This document shows, in pieces, positions 1-5,354 of a stretch of 5,416 bases of DNA. The notes under the pieces were generated by a model. It did not search any database. It was given only the letters and a program-made list of their open reading frames with translations, and was not told the DNA's origin. The DNA is from Alphaproteobacteria bacterium. Lineage in GTDB: Bacteria; Pseudomonadota; Alphaproteobacteria; Sneathiellales; Sneathiellaceae. Numbering within the stretch: position 1 is the first letter of the stretch; the number at the start of each line of letters is the position of its first letter. The stretch lies in contig SBHH01000290.1 in assembly GCA_006226265.1 (NCBI GenBank), forward strand, positions 1-5,416, in the 5' to 3' direction. The position numbers and the translations under genes were made by a program.

Positions 1-81
1 GCCGCCCAGCTGCTCGTCGTCTCCATCCTCATCCTCTTCCCCGACATCGCCCTATGGCTCCCAAACGCCATGGGAAAATAA
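1..81 (+). CDS. TRAP transporter large permease subunit (DctM family), C-terminal end only
   Basis: Reading frame 1 is open from the window edge for 26 codons and ends in TAA. The visible peptide is a hydrophobic helix followed by FPDIALWLPNAMGK. A hydrophobic segment, then a short FP-x-x-(S/A)-LWLP motif and a stop is the characteristic end of DctM, the large membrane subunit of tripartite ATP-independent periplasmic transporters. In this family the subunit forms the transport channel and uses an ion gradient. The binding-protein gene 243 bp downstream supports the call, because these components are usually encoded together. The 5' part of the gene, and presumably the small DctQ subunit, lie left of the window. 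The identification rests on few residues, so it is likely rather than certain. Confidence 0.72.
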   Translation, partial: AAQLLVVSILILFPDIALWLPNAMGK

Positions 82-101
82 AAGAGAAGAAAATAGGGAT
101 G

Positions 102-139
102 AGGAAAGGGCGGTTCGGGCAATCGGGCCGCCTTTTCCT
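102..139 (+). terminator. Hairpin after the permease gene, probable terminator
   Basis: Arms 102-113 (AGGAAAGGGCGG) and 128-139 (CCGCCTTTTCCT) pair over 12 bp with one G-T wobble, around a 14-nt loop. The hairpin starts 21 bp after the permease stop. It is not followed by a clean T-run, although the 3' arm itself contains TTTT. It may terminate or attenuate the permease transcript, which would make the binding-protein gene depend largely on its own promoter. Confidence 0.5.
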
Positions 140-154
140 ATTGGTCGGGGCAAT
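140..154. promoter_or_regulatory. Degenerate GntR-type operator-like site (upstream copy)
   Basis: ATTGGTCGGGGCAAT shares its whole left arm (ATTGGTC) and 5 of 7 right-arm bases with the perfect palindrome at 218-232. It begins directly after the preceding hairpin. The centres of the two sites are 78 bp apart. It could be an auxiliary operator for the same regulator, or a chance half-site; only the left half is convincing. Confidence 0.35.
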
Positions 155-210
155 AAAAGGTCGTTTCAATTACATCCTAATATATTCGGTGTGTCGGATA
201 TATTTTTTTA

Positions 211-239
211 TTGATTTATTGGTCAGACCAATCTAGGTT
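211..239 (+). promoter_or_regulatory. Candidate sigma70-type promoter for the binding-protein gene
   Basis: TTGATT (211-216) resembles a -35 box and TAGGTT (234-239) a weak -10 box, with a 17-bp spacer. The spacer contains the whole palindrome at 218-232. An alternative -10 is TATAGC at 246-251, preceded by TGG as in extended -10 elements. In either case a protein bound to the palindrome would block RNA polymerase. The AT-rich stretch at 179-210 just upstream could act as an UP element. The match is modest. Confidence 0.32.
218..232. promoter_or_regulatory. Perfect palindromic operator of the GntR FadR/PdhR type
   Basis: ATTGGTC-A-GACCAAT is a perfect 7+1+7 palindrome. It matches the TGGTnnnACCA core known for FadR-subfamily GntR regulators, and especially the PdhR-type site ATTGGTnnnACCAAT. 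These regulators usually sense an organic acid or acyl-CoA through an FCD domain and leave the DNA when bound. The site lies 93 bp before the binding-protein start and overlaps its candidate promoter, which suggests repression. A related site stands before the CoA-transferase gene at 5311-5325. Confidence 0.7.
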
Positions 240-324
240 TTCTGGTATAGCAAGAATCAAGAAAAGACGAACAAGACCGGACATATCCAAGATCCGGCTC
301 ATGATTAACAGGTGGAGGAAGAGC

Positions 325-1365
325 ATGTTCAAGCAGCAGATAAGCAGGCAGCGCTCAACATTACTCGCAGTCTGTCTTGGCCTTGCCGCTCTCGGGAGCG
401 GCCTTCTGGCCGGCGGCGCAAGTGCGCGTGAGTTGAAGTTCTCGCTTTACGTTTCGGAAATTCATCCGAGTGTGAAGCTTGCCTACAAGCCTTTCGCGGA
501 CGAATTGAAAGAAAAGTCCGGCGGGAAGCTGACAGTAAAATTCTATTATAACAAAATTCTCGGCGGCACGGCGCAGCAGCTCAAAATCGTCGAGAATGGC
601 GTTGCCGATATCTCGAATATTGTGCCGATTTATACGAAGGGCCGTTTCCCCTTGCTGACGGTTTCGGAACTGCCAGTGATGTTCGACAGCTCGATCGAGG
701 CAACCGATACGATGAATGCGGTGAAGGACAAATATTTTGCAAGTGAGTTTAATACGGTCAAGCTGCTTGATTTCGTCATCACGGCGCCTTCCGTCGTCCT
801 CACGACGAAGAAGCCGCTCGCCAAGCTTGAAGATTTGCAGAATATGAATATCCGGGCATCGGCGGGGGCCAATGTGTTGACGAAGTTCGGCGCAAATCTG
901 GTGGCAATGCCGGTCACGGATACCTATCTCGCGATGGAGCGGGGGGCAGTTGACGGAACGGTCATTCCCTTTGGCAGTATGTTCTCCTACAAGTTCGAGG
1001 AGGTCGCGAAATATGTCAATCCGCTCAACCTCTATTCGGTGGCAACCGCCTTCATCATGAACAAGGATACCTGGGCCAGCCTTTCGCCCGAGGAACAGAA
1101 GATTATGGCGGAAGCCTCCGCCCATCTCGCCTATAACGCGGCGAAGGCGCAGGACGACAGCACGGAGGCGGCGCGGGGCAAGGTCGCCAAGCTCGGAATC
1201 AAGATCGTGAAATTCTCTGACGCAGATATGAAAAAGCTGAAGGAAACAGCAAAGCCCGAATGGGACCTCTGGGTCGAGAACCATAGTAAGGACGGAGCGC
1301 CGGGTGCGGAGCTGCTGCAAAGCGTTATTGCAGCGAGAGATGCGGAGCGGACAAAGACAAACTGA
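325..1365 (+). CDS. TRAP transporter solute-binding protein (DctP family)
   Basis: Encodes a 346-residue periplasmic protein that would capture a solute, probably a carboxylate, and hand it to the DctQ/DctM membrane subunits. Residues 1-34 form a Sec signal peptide: basic N-region (KQQISRQR), hydrophobic core and ASA cleavage site before RELKF. The mature part has the DctP fold: GGKLTVKFYYNKILGG near the N-terminus, and NIRAS, whose Arg177 sits at the family's conserved carboxylate-binding arginine. NLVAMPVTDTYLAMERGAVDG (ending near residue 211) is the standard block that follows. Length is normal for the family. ATG 325 was chosen because GGAGGA lies 5 nt upstream and the signal peptide then begins properly. 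An in-frame ATG at 301 has a poorer ribosome site, and the longer reading upstream crosses the operator. The exact ligand cannot be read from the sequence, but the neighbouring enzymes suggest an acid that is turned into a CoA thioester. Confidence 0.93.
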   Translation: MFKQQISRQRSTLLAVCLGLAALGSGLLAGGASARELKFSLYVSEIHPSVKLAYKPFADELKEKSGGKLTVKFYYNKILGGTAQQLKIVENGVADISNIVPIYTKGRFPLLTVSELPVMFDSSIEATDTMNAVKDKYFASEFNTVKLLDFVITAPSVVLTTKKPLAKLEDLQNMNIRASAGANVLTKFGANLVAMPVTDTYLAMERGAVDGTVIPFGSMFSYKFEEVAKYVNPLNLYSVATAFIMNKDTWASLSPEEQKIMAEASAHLAYNAAKAQDDSTEAARGKVAKLGIKIVKFSDADMKKLKETAKPEWDLWVENHSKDGAPGAELLQSVIAARDAERTKTN

Positions 1366-1372
1366 GAATATC

Positions 1373-1408
1373 CGGTGACCGGCGGGATTTGAAACTTGCC
1401 GGTTACTG
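1373..1408 (+). terminator. Hairpin just after the binding-protein gene
   Basis: Arms 1373-1383 and 1398-1408 pair over 11 bp (core ACCGGC/GCCGGT, two G-T wobbles) around a 14-nt loop, starting 7 bp after the stop codon. There is no T-run, so a processing or 3'-end-stabilising structure is as likely as an intrinsic terminator. The left arm overlaps an 11-bp odd palindrome, CCGGTGACCGG (1372-1382). A smaller repeat, CGGAAT (1410-1415) with ATTCCG (1434-1439), follows at once. Confidence 0.42.
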
Positions 1409-1444
1409 TCGGAATTCTGGCGAAGGGTCAGTCATTCCGGATAC

Positions 1445-1473
1445 CTGAAAACAAAATAACCCAAAAATACAAT
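1445..1473 (+). promoter_or_regulatory. Candidate promoter of the fused acyl-CoA dehydrogenase gene
   Basis: CTGAAA (1445-1450) and TACAAT (1468-1473) match the sigma70 -35 and -10 boxes at 4/6 and 5/6 positions, with a 17-bp A-rich spacer. Transcription would begin near 1480, immediately before the inverted repeat at 1484-1524. No FadR/PdhR-type palindrome is visible here, so this gene may be controlled differently from its neighbours. This is a consensus match only. Confidence 0.4.
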
Positions 1474-1483
1474 CACTTGGAAA

Positions 1484-1535
1484 GTCATGTTCAATCACTC
1501 CCTCCTGGGATGCGCGAACATGACAGAACTTTTTT
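1484..1535 (+). promoter_or_regulatory. Leader hairpin followed by a T-run, possible attenuator or operator
   Basis: GTCATGTTC (1484-1492) and GAACATGAC (1516-1524) are perfect 9-bp inverted arms. The 23-nt interval holds a nested mini-hairpin, TCCC-TCCT-GGGA (1499-1510). Five bases after the outer arm comes a run of six T (1530-1535), and the start codon follows 24 bp later. In RNA this would be a two-tier stem-loop plus U-run just before the ribosome site. In DNA it could be an operator at the transcription start. Its strength as a terminator is modest because of the 5-nt gap before the T-run. Confidence 0.45.
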
Positions 1536-1559
1536 ACGCATAATACAAGAGGTATCTAA

Positions 1560-3818
1560 ATGAATATGGCAATGCAGACAGAGCAACAGTCTCCTTCTTC
1601 GGAAGAGCGAAATATGCTCCGGGATTCCGTCCGGGGGTTCGTTGGGCAAAACTGGGCCAAGGATGCAGATGAGGCGGCGCAACGGAAGTTCTGGCAAGGC
1701 CTGTGCGAGCAGGGGCTGGCGGAGCTTGGTCGTGATGCCGATGTTGGCGGTTTGAGCGAGGTTTCTGTCGTTCTGCAGGAACTGGGAAAGGCAAATTGTC
1801 CCTTGCCGATGATTGCGGCGGCCGTGATCAATCTCGGCCTCTGGAAATATGCGTCAAAAGACAGCAAGGCGGCGGCTCTGTTGGATAAAGCCGCGGAAGG
1901 GGAAGCTGTTCTTGCCTTTTCCCTAGGTGATCAGGATGCGGAAAAAGCGGCAGGAAAGCTCACGCAGGATGGCGGAAAATTGTCTGGCAAGCTTCAGTTC
2001 GTTGAAGCGGCGGCGCTTACCTCGCATCTTTTGGTGGTGCTGCCAAAAGGCCGTGAAGTTGCGATTGTCGATCTGTCTGCTGCTGGCGTGACCATTCAAG
2101 CGACGCGCGCCATGGGAACGCAGGGTCTCTATACGGTGGAGCTTGCCAATGCTGCTGTCGAGAGCTTTGCGATTGAGGAAGGAACGGTTGCGGACCTCAT
2201 CCATATCTCGCGCCTTTGCCACGCCGCCCGCGCTATCGGCGCGGTTACCGAAGCGTTCGAACTTGCCAAGGAATGGGCGAAGGAGCGCAAGCAATTCGGT
2301 CATGCGATCGGCAGCTATCAGGCGATCCAGCATAAACTCGTGAACAGCTTCACGGCGATCGAGGCAGCGACGCTTTCCCTCAATTATGCCTGCTCGCAAT
2401 ATGACAGTCAGGATGCGAACTGGCGTATTTTCTCCTCCTCTGCCTTCGCCTATGCGGCGGCGACTTTGCGTCAGGTGTCGCTCGAAAATCATCATTCGAT
2501 GGGCGCGATCGGCTATGCCATGGAGCATCCGATGCCGGGGCTTACCGAGCGGCTTCATCTTGATCTCAACATGCATGGCGGATTCCGGAAAGCCCGTGCG
2601 GAGCTGGCCGAATTCTATCTCTCCAAGGACGGTGGTAGCATGCTGGAATATGACCTTGGCGAAAGCGGGAACAAGTTCCGCGCCGAGGTCCGCAAATGGC
2701 TGCAGGATAACTGGATTGGCGAGCGAAAAGATGCCTATGACAGCCGGCTTTTCAGCAAGCGCGAGCATGATGCGGAATTTGCTCGTAAGCTCGGAGAAAC
2801 CGGTTGGCTTGCGCTGTCCTGGCCGAAGGAATTCGGAGGGCAGGCACGAACCCCGTTTGAAGAGGTGGCCTATCTTGAAGAAATGGAAAATGCCGAGGCG
2901 CCCCGCGCGGGTGCGGAAATCCAGGCGGCCATGTTGCGCGTTCACGGCACCAGGGAACAGCAGGAGAAATATCTTGGCGAAATCCGCCGGGGAGAAGCCA
3001 TCCATGGCATGGGATATAGCGAACCCAATTCCGGCTCAGATCTCGCCTCCCTCATGACGAAAGCGGAATGGAGCGAGGAAGACAATGAATGGGTGATCAA
3101 TGGCCAGAAGATCTGGACGACCACCTATTGGGGCGATTACATCCTGCTGGCGACCCGGACGGATTTTGAAGTGAAGCCGCGGCATGCCGGGATCACGCTT
3201 TTCATGGTGCCGACCAGCACGAAAGGCATCACGATCCGGCCGATGACCACCATGTATGATGGCCGGTTCAGCAATGTCTTTTATGACGACGTGCGGCTTC
3301 CGGACAGTTCGCGGATCGGGGAGGTCAATGGTGGCTGGAAAGTCCTGACAGGAGCCCTCGCATCTGAGCGGGGTTTTGTCGGCGCGATCATCGTCAGCCG
3401 CGTGCTCCATTACTTCAACATCGTCTGCGACTATATCCGGAACGCGGAAGTCGACGGCAAGCGGCTTGCGGATGATCCCTATATCCGCGATCGCATCGCC
3501 GATTTCGCGGCGCAGATCGAAGCCGGCCGCCTGATGAGCATCAATTGCGTGGGTCTTGTCGAAAATAGTGAAATGCCGCCCCATTATGCGGCCATGAACA
3601 AGATTTTCTCAAGCGAGTTGATGGAGCGTTTCGGTGAAACTGCGCTCGATATGATCGGCATGACGGCCACTCTTTCGCAGGAAGCGCCGGGCGCAATACT
3701 TCGGGGCCGGATCGAGCAATATCTCCGTCATTCCCTGATGTGGGTGATCAGCATGGGCACGAACGAGATCCAGCGGAACCTGATCGCCATTCGTGGTCTG
3801 GAACTGCCAAGATCGTAA
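1560..3818 (+). CDS. Fused two-domain acyl-CoA dehydrogenase (FadE34-like architecture)
   Basis: A 752-residue cytoplasmic flavoprotein with two ACAD units; each would ordinarily be a separate gene of about 360-390 residues. Expected reaction: FAD-dependent alpha,beta-desaturation of an acyl-CoA. The N-terminal unit (about 1-360) is divergent but keeps KERKQFGHAIGSYQAIQHKL (241-260), the family Arg/Gln FAD-contact segment. Near its end AIGYAMEHP replaces the usual catalytic segment. The C-terminal unit (361-752) is typical: GYSEPNSGSDL (485-495), NGQKIWTT (514-521), and GTNEIQRN (733-740) at the end. The residue aligned with the usual catalytic Glu of the YEGT motif is Met732. Glu603 in LASERG matches the helix-G Glu of isovaleryl-CoA dehydrogenase and is the likely base. 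One complete and one degenerate unit resemble the alpha2beta2 steroid side-chain dehydrogenases and their fused form, FadE34. AAGAGGT lies 7 nt before ATG 1560, supporting the start. The substrate is inferred only as branched or cyclic. Confidence 0.9.
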   Translation: MNMAMQTEQQSPSSEERNMLRDSVRGFVGQNWAKDADEAAQRKFWQGLCEQGLAELGRDADVGGLSEVSVVLQELGKANCPLPMIAAAVINLGLWKYASKDSKAAALLDKAAEGEAVLAFSLGDQDAEKAAGKLTQDGGKLSGKLQFVEAAALTSHLLVVLPKGREVAIVDLSAAGVTIQATRAMGTQGLYTVELANAAVESFAIEEGTVADLIHISRLCHAARAIGAVTEAFELAKEWAKERKQFGHAIGSYQAIQHKLVNSFTAIEAATLSLNYACSQYDSQDANWRIFSSSAFAYAAATLRQVSLENHHSMGAIGYAMEHPMPGLTERLHLDLNMHGGFRKARAELAEFYLSKDGGSMLEYDLGESGNKFRAEVRKWLQDNWIGERKDAYDSRLFSKREHDAEFARKLGETGWLALSWPKEFGGQARTPFEEVAYLEEMENAEAPRAGAEIQAAMLRVHGTREQQEKYLGEIRRGEAIHGMGYSEPNSGSDLASLMTKAEWSEEDNEWVINGQKIWTTTYWGDYILLATRTDFEVKPRHAGITLFMVPTSTKGITIRPMTTMYDGRFSNVFYDDVRLPDSSRIGEVNGGWKVLTGALASERGFVGAIIVSRVLHYFNIVCDYIRNAEVDGKRLADDPYIRDRIADFAAQIEAGRLMSINCVGLVENSEMPPHYAAMNKIFSSELMERFGETALDMIGMTATLSQEAPGAILRGRIEQYLRHSLMWVISMGTNEIQRNLIAIRGLELPRS

Positions 3819-3864
3819 CGGCTGAGGCTTGGTGACGGGCGCTCTTGGTCTGTCCGTCGCCTTC

Positions 3865-3903
3865 TCCGCGTCAGGCATGCTGTCAGGGAACGCCTGACGC
3901 GGA
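3865..3903. terminator. Perfect 12-bp hairpin in the convergent spacer
   Basis: TCCGCGTCAGGC (3865-3876) and GCCTGACGCGGA (3892-3903) are exact inverted repeats around a 15-nt loop, starting 47 bp after the dehydrogenase stop. The stem is GC-rich and stable on either strand, but neither side has a T-run. The loop contains a second GTCAGG that could pair with the right arm instead. It probably acts as a transcript 3'-end structure, a pause site or a bidirectional barrier between the converging genes. Confidence 0.5.
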
Positions 3904-4003
3904 AACATAATGCAATCGATATTGAACCTAACAAGTAGCGCCGTCGCAGCATGCGTCTGGCGGGCATTGACGGCCCGGACTTTGTTCTTCGCTGTCAATG
4001 AGA

Positions 4004-4044
4004 CGAGAGGCATGGTGCCCGCAACGCCATGGCTCTTGTTTTTT
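4004..4044 (+). terminator. Rho-independent terminator for the dehydrogenase transcript
   Basis: Bases 4004-4017 pair with 4025-4038 (AGAGgCATGG against CCATGgCTCT at the core). There is one G-G mismatch, wobble pairs at 4005/4037 and 4016/4026, and a 7-nt loop. The stem is followed directly by TTTTTT (4039-4044), the classical intrinsic-terminator layout on the plus strand. It ends 17 bp before the stop codon of the converging CoA-transferase gene, so it would stop read-through into that gene's antisense strand. Confidence 0.65.
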
Positions 4045-4061
4045 GGGGGAATGAGAGGAGG

Positions 4062-5276
4062 CTAGCCGGTCTTGCCGAAGGCGCCGTCTTTTTCAAGGGT
4101 TGCGATTTCGTGCCGTTCAAGGCCGAGCGCTTCCATGAGGACTTCTTCTGTATGCTCGCCGAGGCCCGGCAGGCGTGACCGCGCCGCGACATGGCTTCGG
4201 GAAAATTTATACGGCTGATTGGCGACCAGAAACGGCTCCATCTCATTTCCGAGCCGTGCCATCAGGCCACGCTCCTGAATTTGCGGATCTTCCATTGCCT
4301 CCTGCACCGTCCGGTAGCGAGAGCAGGGGACCCCGGCTTCCAGCAAAATCCGCTGGCATTCCGCTGCGCTGTGACGGGAGGTCCAGTCTTCGATGATTTT
4401 CAAAAGTGCGCTCCAGTTTTCCTCCTTCGCCGCGACCGTCGCAAAGCGCGGATCCTTATGTCCGCCCGGAAAGCCGATGACCCTGAACAGGACTTCAAGG
4501 TTTCTGGGCGTTACCGCCGCCACCATGACATAGCCATCTTTCGCCTTCACCGGCTCATATACCTGACGGGGGCGGTCGCTTGGAAACTGGGCGGTCAGCA
4601 ATTCATAAATCAGCATGCCAAGAATGGAATCCATCAGCGCGACGTCGATATGCTGGCCTTCTCCCGTCCGCTCCCGATCATAGAGGGCGAGCTGGATGGC
4701 GCTCACGGCATGGGTGGCGCCCAGAACATCGGCAATGAAAATCCCGTTGTTCGCCGGGCGATCGCTTCCTCTCTGATATTGCTGGTTGGCAAGCTCAAGA
4801 CCTGATGAGGCGTGAATAACCGGCGCATAGGCGGGCGCCGTCGCGGAAGGGCCTGTCTGACCCGCGCCGGAAATCGAGCAATAGATCAGTCCGGGATTTT
4901 TCGCTTTCATTCGTTCGAAGTCGAGGCCGAGCCGCTTCATGACACCCGGGCGGAAATTCTCGACAACCACATCGGCCGTCTCAATTAGCCGTTCGGCAAT
5001 CTTGCAGCCCTGATCCGATTTCAGATCAAGAATGATGCTTCGTTTCCCGCAGTTCAGCGATGCGAAATAGGTGCTGATGCCGGACCGGTTGGGCGCGCGG
5101 TGGCGAATGGCATCGCCCTGCGGCGCCTCGATCTTGATCACATCGGCGCCTGCATCGGCAAGTGCACGGGTGCAGAGCGGTCCCGACATGATGATGGTGA
5201 AATCCACCACGCGGATGTCGGATAAGGGGTCATCGGCATGACCGGATTTTCGGCCAAGGGGAGGGGATTGTATCAT
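4062..5276 (-). CDS. Family III CoA-transferase (CaiB/BaiF)
   Basis: A 404-residue cytoplasmic enzyme that moves CoA from a donor thioester to a free carboxylic acid; the family works as interlocked homodimers. Recognisable blocks in order are PLSDIRVVDFT (17-27), GADVIKIEAPQGD (43-55), NCGKRSIILDLK (75-86) and VVENFRPGVMKRLGL (104-118). IADVLGATHA follows (181-190), in which Asp183 matches the aspartate that forms the acyl-aspartyl intermediate. Later blocks are KDGYVMVA (246-253), GVPCSRY (315-321) and PGLGEHTEEVL (370-380). Length is normal and nothing essential seems missing. ATG 5276 is preceded by GAAGG at about 10 nt, and family-conserved sequence begins near residue 17, which supports this start. 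The gene converges on the dehydrogenase gene and appears monocistronic here. Donor and acceptor cannot be told from sequence; the likely role is activating the acid imported by the TRAP system. Racemases of the same fold (alpha-methylacyl-CoA racemase) are the main alternative. Confidence 0.92.
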   Translation of the reverse strand: MIQSPPLGRKSGHADDPLSDIRVVDFTIIMSGPLCTRALADAGADVIKIEAPQGDAIRHRAPNRSGISTYFASLNCGKRSIILDLKSDQGCKIAERLIETADVVVENFRPGVMKRLGLDFERMKAKNPGLIYCSISGAGQTGPSATAPAYAPVIHASSGLELANQQYQRGSDRPANNGIFIADVLGATHAVSAIQLALYDRERTGEGQHIDVALMDSILGMLIYELLTAQFPSDRPRQVYEPVKAKDGYVMVAAVTPRNLEVLFRVIGFPGGHKDPRFATVAAKEENWSALLKIIEDWTSRHSAAECQRILLEAGVPCSRYRTVQEAMEDPQIQERGLMARLGNEMEPFLVANQPYKFSRSHVAARSRLPGLGEHTEEVLMEALGLERHEIATLEKDGAFGKTG

Positions 5277-5303
5277 TGAACGTCAGCCTTCAAATTGCGC
5301 ATG

Positions 5304-5335
5304 ATTTTATAATGGTATGACCAATATAATTTACA
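5304..5335 (-). promoter_or_regulatory. Candidate promoter of the CoA-transferase gene
   Basis: On the minus strand TATAAA (5311-5306), continuing as TATAAAAT, is a good -10 box, with transcription expected near 5299, about 23 bp before the start codon. The -35 region is weak: TGTAAA (5335-5330) at 18-bp spacing is the best fit. The operator-like palindrome at 5311-5325 fills the spacer and touches the -10 box, an arrangement expected for repression. Confidence 0.4.
5311..5325. promoter_or_regulatory. GntR FadR/PdhR-type operator-like palindrome before the CoA-transferase gene
   Basis: AATGGTATGACCAAT has the exact TGGT-n3-ACCA core and agrees with the perfect site at 218-232 at 12 of 15 positions. 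Symmetry continues outward: over 5307-5329 (TTATA outside left, TATAA outside right) 10 of 11 base pairs are complementary, with only 5312/5324 failing. It lies 35-49 bp before the start codon, inside the candidate promoter. The same FadR/PdhR-like regulator probably binds here and at the binding-protein promoter. Confidence 0.62.
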
Positions 5336-5354
5336 TCCATGAAAAAATCATGCG

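Larger units (their letters stand above)
5298..5354. repeat. 11-bp perfect inverted repeat enclosing the operator
   Basis: CGCATGATTTT (5298-5308) and AAAATCATGCG (5344-5354) are exact inverted copies separated by 35 bp. The operator-like palindrome lies between them, but its centre (5318) is 8 bp off the centre of this larger repeat (5326), so the two symmetries are separate. One arm sits at the expected CoA-transferase transcription start. The repeat may bind a second regulator, or may mark paired elements of a divergent promoter serving a gene right of the window. Confidence 0.5.

Noticed and set aside
179..209. AATATAT/ATATATT inverted repeat followed by seven T, considered as a terminator
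   Set aside because: The stem is entirely A/T and too weak; an AT-rich upstream promoter element fits better.
54..236. Small plus-strand open frame of 60 codons (ATG 54) overlapping the permease end
   Set aside because: It starts inside the permease gene, contains the terminator and operator region, and shows no recognisable protein features.
211..324. Upstream extension of the binding-protein reading frame to a TTG at 211 or an ATG at 301
   Set aside because: The extension has no family resemblance, crosses the operator and promoter region, and would put 38 (or 8) residues before a normal signal peptide. ATG 325 has a strong ribosome site.
361..1320. Long minus-strand open frame (319 codons) opposite the binding-protein gene
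   Set aside because: It is antisense to a clear coding gene, its product is rich in Arg, His and Cys without recognisable motifs, and it has no ribosome site.
1923..3005. Long minus-strand open frame (360 codons) opposite the dehydrogenase gene
   Set aside because: It is a mirror of GC-rich codon use in the real gene, with no motif or conserved domain visible.
3844..3858. TTGGTCTGTCC, resembling an operator half-site after the dehydrogenase stop
   Set aside because: Only the left arm matches; most of the right arm fails, and it lies in a 3' spacer away from any promoter.
3609..4013. Minus-strand open frame covering the convergent spacer
   Set aside because: It overlaps the real dehydrogenase 3' end and both hairpins, and its peptide is low-complexity and Arg/Pro-rich.
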